64,000 bases of DNA from Trueperaceae bacterium (GTDB lineage: Bacteria; Deinococcota; Deinococci; Deinococcales; Trueperaceae), in the NCBI GenBank assembly GCA_020354625.1, contig CP070651.1, positions 3,010,239 to 3,074,238 of the forward strand. The letters run 5' to 3'. Under the pieces are notes generated by a model that was given only the letters and a program-made list of their open reading frames with translations, searched no databases and had not been told where the DNA came from. This document shows positions 27,569 to 37,500 of the stretch, in pieces (the first letter of the stretch is position 1; every line of letters begins with the position of its first letter). The translations under genes and the position numbers were made by a program.

Positions 27569-27700
27569 GCTCGTAATGTTGCTAACGGCAAAGCGGCTCT
27601 GTTGCATGGATACTAACCGTATGCGACGATGCGAAGCAGACCTCGTAGAGACGAGTCGACGCGCGCTCTCGATTGCAGAGGCCGTACCAGGGGGTTCTCG

Positions 27701-28321
27701 GTGCCTTTGATTCCATATGTGATTGAACAGACAGGTCGTGGAGAGAGAACCTATGACGTCTACAGCCGTCTGCTCAAAGAGCGCATCATCTTCCTCGGCA
27801 CGCCGATCAATTCAGAGATCGCCAACGTAGTGGTAGCTCAGCTCCTCTTGCTCGACTCCCAATCGAGAGAACAGCCGATCAACCTCTTCATCAACTGTCC
27901 AGGAGGTGAAGTCTATGCAGGGCTGGCCATCTACGACGTGATGCAATATATCTCCGCCCCCGTTCACACGAACTGCGTCGGAATCGCGATGTCGATGGGA
28001 TCTGTTATCTTGATGGCCGGAGAGCCCGGACACCGGGTGGCGCTCCCAAATAGCCGTATCATGATCCATCAAGGTTCGGCTGGGTTCCGAGGTAATACTC
28101 CCGATATCGAGGTACAAGCCCGGGAGATCTTGAGCCTTCGCGATATCATGGAGAGCATCTACCAAAAACACACCGGTCACGATCGCGAAAAGTTGCGCTT
28201 CGATATGGAGCGGGACAACTTCATGTCTCCTGCAGAAGCCAAAGAGTACGGGATCATCGATCAGGTGATCTCGCCGCGTGAGGCGGCACGCTTCCAAACC
28301 AGCTTGGCAGAGGATCGCTAG
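27701..28321 (+). CDS. clpP: ATP-dependent Clp protease proteolytic subunit
   Basis: A 206-residue serine peptidase that forms a tetradecameric barrel. Catalytic Ser lies in [11 protein letters not shown], His in [12 protein letters not shown] and Asp in [12 protein letters not shown]. The GTG start is chosen because it gives the usual [20 protein letters not shown]-terminus and has AGGGGG six bases upstream. Upstream in-frame codons to 27629 read as non-family sequence. clpX begins one base after the stop. Confidence 0.95.
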   Translation: MPLIPYVIEQTGRGERTYDVYSRLLKERIIFLGTPINSEIANVVVAQLLLLDSQSREQPINLFINCPGGEVYAGLAIYDVMQYISAPVHTNCVGIAMSMGSVILMAGEPGHRVALPNSRIMIHQGSAGFRGNTPDIEVQAREILSLRDIMESIYQKHTGHDREKLRFDMERDNFMSPAEAKEYGIIDQVISPREAARFQTSLAEDR

Positions 28322-28322
28322 C

Positions 28323-29534
28323 GTGGCTCAAGCACGCTGCAGCTTCTGCAACCGGACCTATGCTGAGGTCCGGCACTTGGTCGCCTCAGAAAACAGTGCC
28401 ACCCACATCTGCGGCGAATGTGTGGAAAGTATAGCTGACGTGCTCGATTCGACCAGAACCAGCTACAGCGCTTCCACCCCTCAACTACGATTGCCCACAC
28501 CACGGGAGATCAAGACCTACCTGGATCAATACGTTATCGAGCAGGACGAAGCCAAACGAATCCTGGCGGTCGCTGTCTACAATCACTACCGAAGATTGCA
28601 GAACCCAGGAGCGGAACTCCAAAAATCGAACATCCTCCTGCTCGGATCGAGCGGCACGGGAAAGACACTCCTGGCGCAGACCTTGGCGCGACTGCTACAC
28701 GTCCCCTTCGCAATCGCTGACGCCACCACCCTCACCGAAGCCGGGTATGTGGGCGACGATGTGGAGAACATCATCCTAAGGCTCCTGCAAACGGCAAACT
28801 ACGATGTCGATGCGGCAGAGCGCGGCATTATCTACCTCGATGAGATCGATAAGATCGCCCGCAAGTCCGAAGGGGTCTCGATCACCCGGGACGTTTCTGG
28901 GGAGGGTGTTCAACAAGCACTGCTCAAAATGATCGAGGGGACGATTACGCACGTACCACCTCAGGGAGGGCGAAAACACCCTCACCAGGAACTGATCCCC
29001 GTCGATACCAGCAATATCCTTTTTATCTGCGGTGGAGCCTTCGAGGGAATCGACGACATCATCCGAAACCGGATCGATATTTCACGAATCGGTTTCCAGA
29101 CGAACCGCAAGCCCAACGTACCGGACCCGGTACTCGGCGCTGAGGTCTTACCCGAAGACCTCATGAAGTTCGGTTTGATCCCCGAGTTGATCGGTCGCCT
29201 GGCCATCAACGTGCGGTTGAACAACCTCAGCATCGAGGCTTTGGTCGCCGTCTTGACCAAACCGAAAAATGCTCTGGTCAAGCAGTACCAACAACTCTTC
29301 GCCCTCGAAGGGGTGGAGCTCGACTTTACGGAGTCTTCGCTTCGAGCCTTGGCAGAACGTGCCAGCCGGCGTCAGACCGGAGCGAGGGGTCTACGATCGG
29401 TGATGGAACAGACCCTTTTGGACCTCATGTACGAAGTACCGGGTAGCGATATCTCTCGTCTGATCATCGACGAGCACAATCTCGATCATCCCGACCGAGT
29501 GATGCACCAGGCCGAGCGGCGCAAGAGCGCCTGA
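28323..29534 (+). CDS. clpX: ATP-dependent Clp protease ATP-binding subunit ClpX
   Basis: A 403-residue AAA+ unfoldase. The N-terminal zinc domain has Cys6, Cys9, Cys30 and Cys33 (CSFC and CGEC). Walker A is [13 protein letters not shown], Walker B is [11 protein letters not shown], and the [23 protein letters not shown] and [12 protein letters not shown] segments are typical. The GTG at 28323 gives the family N-terminus MAQARCSFC, and a GAGGAT ribosome site lies in the clpP tail. The gene is convergent with iscS with only seven bases between, so transcripts must overlap. Confidence 0.95.
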   Translation: MAQARCSFCNRTYAEVRHLVASENSATHICGECVESIADVLDSTRTSYSASTPQLRLPTPREIKTYLDQYVIEQDEAKRILAVAVYNHYRRLQNPGAELQKSNILLLGSSGTGKTLLAQTLARLLHVPFAIADATTLTEAGYVGDDVENIILRLLQTANYDVDAAERGIIYLDEIDKIARKSEGVSITRDVSGEGVQQALLKMIEGTITHVPPQGGRKHPHQELIPVDTSNILFICGGAFEGIDDIIRNRIDISRIGFQTNRKPNVPDPVLGAEVLPEDLMKFGLIPELIGRLAINVRLNNLSIEALVAVLTKPKNALVKQYQQLFALEGVELDFTESSLRALAERASRRQTGARGLRSVMEQTLLDLMYEVPGSDISRLIIDEHNLDHPDRVMHQAERRKSA

Positions 29535-29541
29535 CTCCCAT

Positions 29542-30687
29542 TCAGCGGAACCCGACTCCAACCGACCGGCACCGCTTTACAGCCTCACGAATATGGCTGA
29601 CGGCCCTCTCTAGATCTACCCTCTCAAGCTGTCTCCCAAAGGAGAAGCGGATGCTGGTATTCGCTTCGCGTTCTGTCAAGCCCATGGCAGTAAGGACGTG
29701 ACTCGCCTCGACGCTCCCCGCGGCGCAGGCAGAACCGCCGCTGGCGCAGATACCGAAAGTATCGAGCGCCATGAGTAGCGCTTGCGTGTCGACACCGTCG
29801 AAGCGGAGGTTGGAATGTTTGACACCCCGCGGCGCCGCCCCTCCGTTGACCGACACACCGGGTAAGGAAACGAGCCCGGCCTCAAACGTATCGCGTAACT
29901 CACCGGTTTTTTCGGCATCGGAGGTCCAACGACGCCCAGCCAAAGACGCCGCTTCGCCCATACCTACGATCGCTGCGGTGTTATAGGTTCCGGGACGACG
30001 ACCCCGCTCCTGACTACCACCGAACATGAGAGGTGGTAGCCCTAGACCTGAACGCACGTAGATCGCTCCGACACCTTTGGGGCCATAGACCTTATGACCC
30101 GACACAGTCAATAGGTCCACTCCGAGCGCGTCCACCGTTACCGCCTCGAAACCGAAGGCTTGAACGGCATCACAGAAAAGGAGAGCTCCTGCCTCGTGAA
30201 CCGACTCGCTGATAGCAGCGATATCTGAGCGGACACCGGTCTCGTTGTTAACGAGCATCAACGCCACCAGAGCCGTTTCGGGTAAGAGGGCTTCGCTGAC
30301 CATCTCTGGCGTGATCTCTCCCACGGCATTTGGAGAGAGGTAGGTCACCGGGTGCCCCAGCGCCTCGAGATGCCGGGCTGTTGCGAGTACCGCAGCGTGC
30401 TCGAGATTACTGGTGATCAGGTGTCCACCAGGATACAGGCTCATCATCCCTCGCAACACCTGATTGATGGCTTCGGTGGCTCCAGAGGTAAAGATGATCT
30501 CAGAAGATGTCGCCCCGAGCGCACAGGCCACGGCATCACGAGCACTTTCCACTGCGCGACGAGTGCGTTGGCCGGCACGATGGACGCTTGACGGGTTGCC
30601 ATGAAACTCGGTCAGATATGGCAACATCGCCTCGAGCACCAGAGGATCGAGCGGCGTGCTGGAAGCGTAATCGAGATAGACGGTCAC
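29542..30687 (-). CDS. iscS: Cysteine desulfurase
   Basis: A 381-residue PLP enzyme that releases sulfur from cysteine for Fe-S clusters and thiolation. The PLP lysine is in VSGHKVYGPKGVGAIY and the active Cys in ASGGSACAAGSVEASHVL; ATEAINQVL and LEHAAVLA are also typical. The GTG start overlaps the end of the Rrf2-type regulator by four bases, so the pair forms an iscR-iscS-like operon. No scaffold gene follows, since clpX is convergent. It would serve the nearby Fe-S enzymes (hydrogenase subunits, MiaB). Confidence 0.94.
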   Translation of the reverse strand: MTVYLDYASSTPLDPLVLEAMLPYLTEFHGNPSSVHRAGQRTRRAVESARDAVACALGATSSEIIFTSGATEAINQVLRGMMSLYPGGHLITSNLEHAAVLATARHLEALGHPVTYLSPNAVGEITPEMVSEALLPETALVALMLVNNETGVRSDIAAISESVHEAGALLFCDAVQAFGFEAVTVDALGVDLLTVSGHKVYGPKGVGAIYVRSGLGLPPLMFGGSQERGRRPGTYNTAAIVGMGEAASLAGRRWTSDAEKTGELRDTFEAGLVSLPGVSVNGGAAPRGVKHSNLRFDGVDTQALLMALDTFGICASGGSACAAGSVEASHVLTAMGLTEREANTSIRFSFGRQLERVDLERAVSHIREAVKRCRSVGVGFR

Positions 30688-31145
30688 GTCTGGGCCTGGC
30701 GGACGCCCGCGAAAGCCTCGGGCAGAGGTTCGAGCTGCAGCAGTCTACGCTCGGCAACAAGATCCGCCAGTGTGGTCTTGCCGAGCACCTGCCTTACCGC
30801 TGAATCGACGCGACGCCACAATGCCTCAGTCGAGCACTGTCCCGTCCAATTGCAAGCATCCGCATCTTCTATGCAAGTCACGGGTGCAACGGTCCCCTCC
30901 AACAATTCCACCACCGAGAGGGCATCTATCTCATCGAGAGAGAGTGCAACGCGATACCCCCCGTGCGCTCCTCGAACCGACTCGACCACACCCGCACGAC
31001 GCAACACGGAAAAGATCTGCTCGAGATATTGGTGGCTCAGATTCTGGCGATCGGCCACACTCTTGAGACTGGTCGGCTTGTCGCCACCGAGAGCGACTTC
31101 CACGAGGGCACGCATACCGTACTGTGCCTTGGTTGAAACCCACAT
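30684..31145 (-). CDS. Rrf2-family regulator, IscR-like
   Basis: A 153-residue winged-helix regulator. The DNA-binding part has YGMRALVEVALG, LSHQYLEQIFSVLRRAGVVESVRGAHGGY. Three cysteines at 91, 98 and 104 (TCIEDADACNWTGQCS) match the [2Fe-2S]-binding set of IscR. Start ATG 31145 has AAAGGAG eight bases upstream. It is transcribed first in the operon with iscS, from a strong promoter at 31215-31243, and probably represses its own operon when clusters are plentiful; this is inferred from the IscR family. Confidence 0.9.
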   Translation of the reverse strand: MWVSTKAQYGMRALVEVALGGDKPTSLKSVADRQNLSHQYLEQIFSVLRRAGVVESVRGAHGGYRVALSLDEIDALSVVELLEGTVAPVTCIEDADACNWTGQCSTEALWRRVDSAVRQVLGKTTLADLVAERRLLQLEPLPEAFAGVRQAQT

Positions 31146-31214
31146 ACCAACTCCTTTTAAGACATGGGCAGAAGCTGGTTGACAAACGGCCACCAACCCG
31201 CAATAACCACGTTT

Positions 31215-31243
31215 AGTATAGCCGGGGGTGGGGAAAGGGTCAA
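31215..31243 (-). promoter_or_regulatory. Promoter of the rrf2-iscS operon
   Basis: On the minus strand TTGACC, a 17-base spacer and TATACT. A transcript start near 31208 leaves a leader of about 60 bases before the regulator ATG. Confidence 0.82.
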
Positions 31244-31249
31244 CGAAAG

Positions 31250-32281
31250 CTAATTCAGGTAAGGGAGTGGGTCTACGGCCCGCCCGTCGAACCTGAGTTC
31301 AAAGTGCAGATGAGGACCGGTCGATGCACCCGTGCTACCGACCAAACCGATCGGATCCCCCTGCCGTAGCGCTTCCCCAAGGGTCACGTCGATCCGGCTC
31401 ATATGCGCATAACGGGTCTGACTCCCATCGCCGTGCTCCAAAAAGACGGCGTAACCGTAGGCGCCGACCCAAGCTGCCCTTACCACTACACCGTCCCTCG
31501 CTGCCCGAATGATCGACCCATGAGGCGCAGCGAGATCGATGCCTGCGTGATACCGATTACCACCGACCGAGATATTGCGCCAACCGAAGCCCGAAGACAA
31601 GCGGCCGGTGAGGGGGTAGACAAAGGTCTCTGCGCTCGGTTCGAAGGACGCGAGCAAGATCGAACTGCGGTGGAGCGCCTGCTGCTGCAACCGACCGTGA
31701 AGATCACGTGGGGCGTCGAAGTTCGGCCGTGCGACCGAAGCCGACAACTCTTCGGCTTGCGGGATGAAGATCAATTGGCCGGGTTCGGTATTCGACAGGT
31801 TGGCCAAGCCGTTGACCGCCACCAACTCAGCAGGGGCGATTCGATAGGTAAGGGCCAAGGAGAGCAAGCTTACCTCTCCTGAAAGACGAACCGAAATCCC
31901 CTCACCCGGTGGGATCAATACCGTAACATCTGCAAGCGGCCAGCCTTCCACCAAAGCAGGGTTGGCAGAGAGAAGTGCTTGCACCGAAACCTCGTAACGG
32001 CTCGCCAAGGACGCCAGCGTCTCGCCGGGAACCGCCGGGTGACGGGTATATCCGACACGCTCCAGTACACCCGGGACCTTGAGCACCTGTCCGACCTGGA
32101 TCACATCGCTACGAAGCTCGTTGACCGTTTTGATCTGCTCGACCGTGGTATCGAAACGGCTCGCCAGAGCGAAGAGCGTATCACCCTTGGCAACGGTGTG
32201 GGTTTTATCGGCAAATGCCGTACAGGTGACGGCTAGGATGATGGCAGCGAGGACAGAACCCAAACGCTTGCGACACGCCAT
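31250..32281 (-). CDS. LysM and M23-peptidase domain protein
   Basis: A 343-residue exported cell-wall protein. The signal peptide spans about residues 1-24 (AAIILAVTCTAFA). Two clear LysM domains (HTVAKGDTLFALASRF, then VPGETLASLASRY) and a degenerate third (VSLLSLALTYRI) bind peptidoglycan. The C-terminal M23 endopeptidase has HAGIDLAAPHG, YAHMSRIDV and GPHLHFEL, giving the zinc ligands (His, Asp, His) and the catalytic His. It begins 16 bases after the rho stop, so it is co-transcribed with rho. Expected to cut peptidoglycan cross-links or activate amidases. Confidence 0.9.
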   Translation of the reverse strand: MACRKRLGSVLAAIILAVTCTAFADKTHTVAKGDTLFALASRFDTTVEQIKTVNELRSDVIQVGQVLKVPGVLERVGYTRHPAVPGETLASLASRYEVSVQALLSANPALVEGWPLADVTVLIPPGEGISVRLSGEVSLLSLALTYRIAPAELVAVNGLANLSNTEPGQLIFIPQAEELSASVARPNFDAPRDLHGRLQQQALHRSSILLASFEPSAETFVYPLTGRLSSGFGWRNISVGGNRYHAGIDLAAPHGSIIRAARDGVVVRAAWVGAYGYAVFLEHGDGSQTRYAHMSRIDVTLGEALRQGDPIGLVGSTGASTGPHLHFELRFDGRAVDPLPYLN

Positions 32282-32297
32282 AGGTTCATGGTGCCAG

Positions 32298-33917
32298 CTA
32301 CCCCTGACCTAGTGTGGCAAGAAACTCCTCATTCGTCTTGGTCCGGCCCAGACGGGAGAGCAACATCTCCATCGCTTCGGCTGGATCCATATCGCTGATA
32401 ACCTTGCGTAAGAGCCACATCTTGGCGAGAATCTCCTCGTCCAGAAGCAGATCCTCACGCCGGGTCCCAGACTTGAGAATATCGATAGCCGGGAAGATAC
32501 GTCGCTCTTCGAGGCGACGTGAGAGGTGGAGTTCCATGTTACCTGTCCCTTTGAACTCCTCAAAGATCACGTCGTCCATTCGCGAACCGGTCTCTACCAG
32601 CGCGGTCGCGAGGATACTCAGGCTACCACCACCACGAATGTTCCTGGCAGCGCCCAAGAAACGCTTGGGCCAGTGAAGGGCGCTCGAGTCGAGACCTCCT
32701 GACAAGGTACGGCCGGTCGGCGGCGTCACCAGGTTGTTGGCACGAGCTAGACGCGTGATCGAATCCAAGAGGATCATGACGTGACCGCCATCTTCAACGA
32801 TGCGCCTTGAACGCTCGTGAACGAACTCCGCCACACGTATGTGGTTCGAAGGAGGCTCATCGAAGGTACTCGCAACGACCTCGACACCGTCCACCGATTC
32901 ACGAAAGTCGGTGACCTCCTCCGGGCGTTCATCGACCAGCAAGACGATGACCTTGATGTCGGATTCATTGGTGATGACGGAGTTGGCGATCTTTTTCAAG
33001 AGGGTCGTCTTACCCGCCTTTGGAGGCGCAACGATGAGACCGCGCTGCCCCCGGCCGATAGGGGCCAACAGATCGATGACCCGTGATGACAGCTCGCTCT
33101 GCAAGGTCTCCAGCCGGATCCTGGTCTCGGGAAACGTAGGGATGAGATCGTCGAAACGAGGGCGCTTGGAGGCCTGAAAGGGTTCGACGCCGTTGACGGC
33201 TTCGACGCGGATCAGCGTGCCGTAACGCTCGTTATCGCGCGGCTTGCGGGCCTTGCCGAGGATGAAATCCCCGGTACGCAGTTTGAACTGTTTGATGAGA
33301 CCGGCAGAAACGATCACCGAACGAGTGTTTTCTTGTAATAGGGACTCTTGAAGGAAGCCGTAGCCATCAGAGGAGATCTCAAGGAATCCGCGAACCAGCT
33401 TGAGCCCTTCACTCTCGGTGCTCCGCTCGAGGATCGCCGTGACCAGTTCATCCTTGCTCATCTGACGATATTCTTCGAGCGCCACCTCTTTGGCCAACAG
33501 ATGGAGCTCCGGCAAGATCTTACCTTGCAAATCCCGGTAGTTGAGACTCTGCTTTCGCTGGTTGCCCCGTGAGCGACGCGGCCTCGACGATCCAGATTTT
33601 TGACTAGCAGCCGTTTCGGTAGACGCGGGTCGATCCTTTTCAGCACGAGACTGAGGCGCAGAGGTAGACTCAGATCGCCTGGACGTTTGCGGCTCGGCTC
33701 GTTCCTCAGCAACCTGTTTCGCTGAAGTCTTCGTGCGACGCTTCGCTTTCGATACGTCCTGCTCGCTCTTGGCAGCGTCTGCCGAGGCCGTATCGGAAGC
33801 GCTCTTCTTACGGGAGCGCGGCGGACGCTTAGGAGTATCTTCTTGTGCCTTATCGGCCTCTTTGTCCAAAGCGGCAGCTTCCACGTCAGCACCTTTTCTC
33901 TTTGCTTTTGGGCTCAT
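32298..33917 (-). CDS. rho: Transcription termination factor Rho with basic N-terminal extension
   Basis: A 539-residue hexameric RNA helicase that ends transcription. The first about 125 residues are a disordered-looking stretch rich in Lys, Arg, Ser, Ala and Glu. Then come the Rho N-terminal helix bundle ([21 protein letters not shown]), the RNA-binding cold-shock-like domain ([14 protein letters not shown]), the P-loop [12 protein letters not shown] (about 297-308) and the Q/R-loop region [24 protein letters not shown]. The extension is unlike E. coli Rho (419 residues) and resembles those of actinobacteria and other lineages, where it binds RNA. GGAGAAGAG precedes the ATG. It heads a unit with the M23 peptidase gene. 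Confidence 0.95.
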   Translation of the reverse strand: MSPKAKRKGADVEAAALDKEADKAQEDTPKRPPRSRKKSASDTASADAAKSEQDVSKAKRRTKTSAKQVAEERAEPQTSRRSESTSAPQSRAEKDRPASTETAASQKSGSSRPRRSRGNQRKQSLNYRDLQGKILPELHLLAKEVALEEYRQMSKDELVTAILERSTESEGLKLVRGFLEISSDGYGFLQESLLQENTRSVIVSAGLIKQFKLRTGDFILGKARKPRDNERYGTLIRVEAVNGVEPFQASKRPRFDDLIPTFPETRIRLETLQSELSSRVIDLLAPIGRGQRGLIVAPPKAGKTTLLKKIANSVITNESDIKVIVLLVDERPEEVTDFRESVDGVEVVASTFDEPPSNHIRVAEFVHERSRRIVEDGGHVMILLDSITRLARANNLVTPPTGRTLSGGLDSSALHWPKRFLGAARNIRGGGSLSILATALVETGSRMDDVIFEEFKGTGNMELHLSRRLEERRIFPAIDILKSGTRREDLLLDEEILAKMWLLRKVISDMDPAEAMEMLLSRLGRTKTNEEFLATLGQG

Positions 33918-34126
33918 CTCTTCTCCACCCCGCGTTTTTCAAGTGCTAGCACCAACAGATAACCACTTACCAGCCATCAAACGGCTTGTGTTACCAAACC
34001 ACTTCTAGGGAGTAGGGGCATTGTTTGTATGTTAACGAACGGTTCAGCAGAACACACGTCCTAAAATACTCCCCAGGATTGACTTGACGCAAAGGGTGTA
34101 AGTTTGTACCGAGGAGAAGCAGCGTG
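33918..34126. other. Divergent region between rho and the ileS promoter
   Basis: About 210 bases without a gene. The rho promoter must lie here on the minus strand, but I find no clear match. Two overlapping TTGAC words occur at 34079-34089 on the plus strand without a good -10. Confidence 0.4.
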
Positions 34127-34155
34127 TTGACTTAATGAAAACCCGCTGCTAGCCT
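34127..34155 (+). promoter_or_regulatory. Probable promoter of the ileS T-box leader
   Basis: TTGACT (34127-34132), a 17-base spacer and TAGCCT (34150-34155). It lies about 85 bases upstream of the first T-box stem. Confidence 0.45.
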
Positions 34156-34239
34156 AGTATATGCAGGTTCGCTATAGGATGTAAAGCGAAAATGCAACGG
34201 TGGCGCAAATAAGCTGCTTCCGCCACCGATCACCTACAG

Positions 34240-34515
34240 GCGTTGACGGGAACGAGTACATCTCAAAACTGCCACCAGCGAGCCGATGTTGGTGTGAGAT
34301 CGGCGGCAAGTCGAGATGGAAGATCCTCCCCGAGCCGCCCCCCGAAAGGTCCACTTTGCAAGTCCGAGTAGGCGGGGCCGTGTGACGTGCGTGACAACGT
34401 CAAACTTTCTCGTAGGGGAAGTTGCTGAGGTCTTCGACCGAAAGGCGGAGATGGAGTTGGGTGGTACCGCGCTGCTTGCGCCCCGACACGTTACGGTGCT
34501 TGGGGTCTTTTCTTT
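34240..34515 (+). ncRNA. T-box riboswitch leader of ileS, isoleucine-type
   Basis: The conserved T-box word GGGTGGTACCGCG lies at 34459-34471. GGG-(TGGTACC)-GCGC pairs with GCGCCCC to make the antiterminator with its seven-base bulge. Stem I shows AGTA (34255-34258) facing GAA (34319-34321) across the stem CATCTC/GAGATG, the usual loop-E part of the specifier loop, and ATC (34323-34325, an Ile codon) follows. A competing hairpin with a T-rich tail lies downstream. Uncharged tRNA-Ile would pair with the ATC and the bulge and so permit transcription of ileS. Confidence 0.88.
34481..34515 (+). terminator. Attenuator terminator of the ileS leader
   Basis: CCCC-GA-CAC and GTG-CT-TGGGG form a hairpin followed by TCTTTTCTTT. 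Its 5' arm shares CCCC with the antiterminator, so the two structures exclude each other. Confidence 0.85.
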
Positions 34516-34536
34516 GGTCCTGAAAGCGAGGTCTTT

Positions 34537-37500
34537 ATGTTTAAAGAAGTACCTGCAGGTGTACAATTTCCGGCCTTGGAACAGCGAATCATCGCATTTT
34601 GGCAGAACCGTGATATCTTCGGAAAATCGATTGTGAAGGAGGCACCTCGGGGGAACTATACCTTTTATGAAGGTCCTCCGACCGCCAACGGAAAACCGGG
34701 GGTCCACCATGTGATTAGCCGCGCCTACAAGGATCTGTTCCCCCGCTTCAAGACGATGCAGGGATACCGCGTGGGACGCAAAGGCGGTTGGGATACACAT
34801 GGACTTCCAGTCGAGATCGCCATCGAAAAGCGTCTCGGGTTCACGAGCAAGACACAGATAGAAGACTACGGAATCGAGCAGTTCAACGCGCTGTGTCGGG
34901 AGTCGGTGTTCGAAAACATTCAAGACTGGAACAAGATGACCGAGCGCATCGGCTTCTGGCTCGACCTCGAACACGCCTACATTACCTTTGAAAACAGCTA
35001 TATCGAATCGTGCTGGTGGGTGATGAAAGAGCTCTGGAAGAGAGGACTCTTGGTCGAAGATTACAAGACCACCTGGCACAGCCCGAGCAGCAATACTACG
35101 CTGGCGTCCCACGAAGTTGCGCTCGGCTACCGAGAAGACGTCGAAGATCCTTCTGTCTACCCGAAGTTCCCGGTCGAGCGGGAAAGCCTTTTGGACAGAG
35201 GCATTATCGATTCAAAAGAGACTCGCCCCGTCTTCCTGATGGCCTGGACCACGACCCCTTGGACGTTGGCAGCCAATACCGGCCTCGCCGTCTCCGCCGA
35301 GGCCGATTACGCCTTGGTTGCGGCTTCAGCCCACTACGGCGAGACAGGGAGCGACCACCTCTACATATTGGCAGCTCCTCTTTTGGAAGACGTCTTCGGC
35401 GAAACGCCTTTTGAACGTCTCGCCACGTTCAAAGGGCGTGCTCTCGAGGGCCTCCGCTACGACCCCATCCTGAAGGGGAGGGTGGAACCCGGTGAGGATA
35501 TCGAAAAGGGTTGGCGTGTGGTCGTCGATGAGTTCGTCAGTCTAGAAGACGGCACCGGTATCGTCCACCTAGCTCCGGCTTATGGGGATCTCGATCTCGG
35601 TCGAAAACACGGCCTCCCAACCCTCTTCTCAGTCGATCTTTCTGGCCTGGTCTATCCAGAGGTAAAACCGCTCGACCGAGCGGAAAGAGACGGGCCCTAT
35701 GCGGGACAGTGGTTCAAAGATGCCGATCCATCGATCGCACGAGATCTCATGGAACGAGGACTCCTTTTTAGGGAAACGACCATCTTGCACGCCTACCCGT
35801 TCAACTGGCGTGACGGAACACCGCTGCTGAGTTATGCCAAGCGGAGTTGGTACATCCGCACCACTGCCGTCAAGGACAAGCTGCTGGCGAACAACGATCG
35901 GATCAACTGGTACCCCGATCACATCCGCACCGGCCGCTTCGGACGGTGGCTCGAGAACAACGTCGATTGGGCTCTGTCGAGAGAGCGTTTCTGGGGCACA
36001 CCACTCCCCATCTGGGTGAGCGAGGATGGCGAGCAACACTGTGTCGGGAGCGTGTCTGAGCTCGAAGAGTTGACCCAACGAGATTTGAGCGGCCTGGAGT
36101 TGCATCGACCCTACGTCGATGAGATCACGTTTTCCAAAGAGGGCAAAGTGTTCAAGCGCGTCCCTTACACAGTAGATGTCTGGTTTGAGTCAGGCGCCAT
36201 GCCCTATGCCCAGTGGCACTTTCTAGGCGACGCCAGTAACGAAGATGTACGAGGCGCGTTCAGGGACAACTTTCCAGCCGACTACATCTGTGAAGCGATC
36301 GATCAGACGCGCGGATGGTTTTACAGCCTTCACGCGCTCGCCACGCTCCTCACCGACAGCGGCAACGGTTCGGGTGAGCGCTCACCCGGACCAATCGCCG
36401 ACATCGCAACGGACACAAGTGCCTTTAAAAACGTCATCGTTCTGGGGCATATCGTGGACGAAAAGGGCGAAAAGATGTCCAAGTCGAAGGGGAATGTCGT
36501 CGATCCCTGGAGCGTTCTCGACAGCCAGGGAGCCGATGCGCTCAGGTGGTACCTTTATAGCTCTTCCCCACCGGAAAGCACCAAACGCTTTTCTCAGAAC
36601 CTCGTTGAGGAAACGCTTCGCGATTTTTTCATGACGCTCTGGAACACCTATAGTTTCTTCGTTCTCTACGCCAACCTCGATAACCCGGATCTAAAACGCT
36701 CTCCCCCGGTACACCAGAGGCCTGATGTCGATCGGTGGTTGATCGCCAAGGTTCATCGTCTCGTTTGGGACGTAACAGAGTCGTTAGAGAGGTACGACCC
36801 AACCAGCGCCAGCCGGACGATACGCGATTTCGTGGTGGATGAACTCAGCAACTGGTACGTGCGTCGCAACCGGCGCCGTTTCTGGAAGTCGGCGAACGAC
36901 GCCGACAAAGCGGCAGCCTACGCATCCCTCTATGAGGTTCTGATAACCGTGTGCAAGCTCATGGCTCCCATGGCGCCTTTTGTCAGCGAAGAACTCTATC
37001 AAAATCTGGTACGGAGTCTCGACCGAGGAGCACCCGAGTCTGTTCATCTCACGACCTGGCCACGGTACGACGAAGCGCTGATCGATGATGACCTGATACG
37101 CGATATGAAAGCCCTCGTTCGGGTCGTCGAGCTGGGTAGAAGCGCTCGGGCGGCCTCAGGCATCAAGACCCGGCAACCGCTACCCGAGGTGCTCGTGCGG
37201 GTCAGGAGTGAACCCGAACTCGCAGGGCTCAAACGTCTTGAGGCTCATCTACTGGAGGAATTGAACGTCAAATCAGCACGCTACCTCGACGTCGCCACCG
37301 ATTTTGTGGAATACGACGTAAAGCCGAACCTTCCTCGAATCGGCAAGCGCTTGGGCAGGCTCGTACCGGTTCTGCGCAAGGCCTTGGCAGAGATCTCGGG
37401 CAAAGATATCGCCAAGAACGTTCGCGAGGGCAGAGAGACAATCATCGAACTCGAAGGGGAGCAGCACGCCTTCGAACCCGAAGCATTTCTGCTTGACGCA

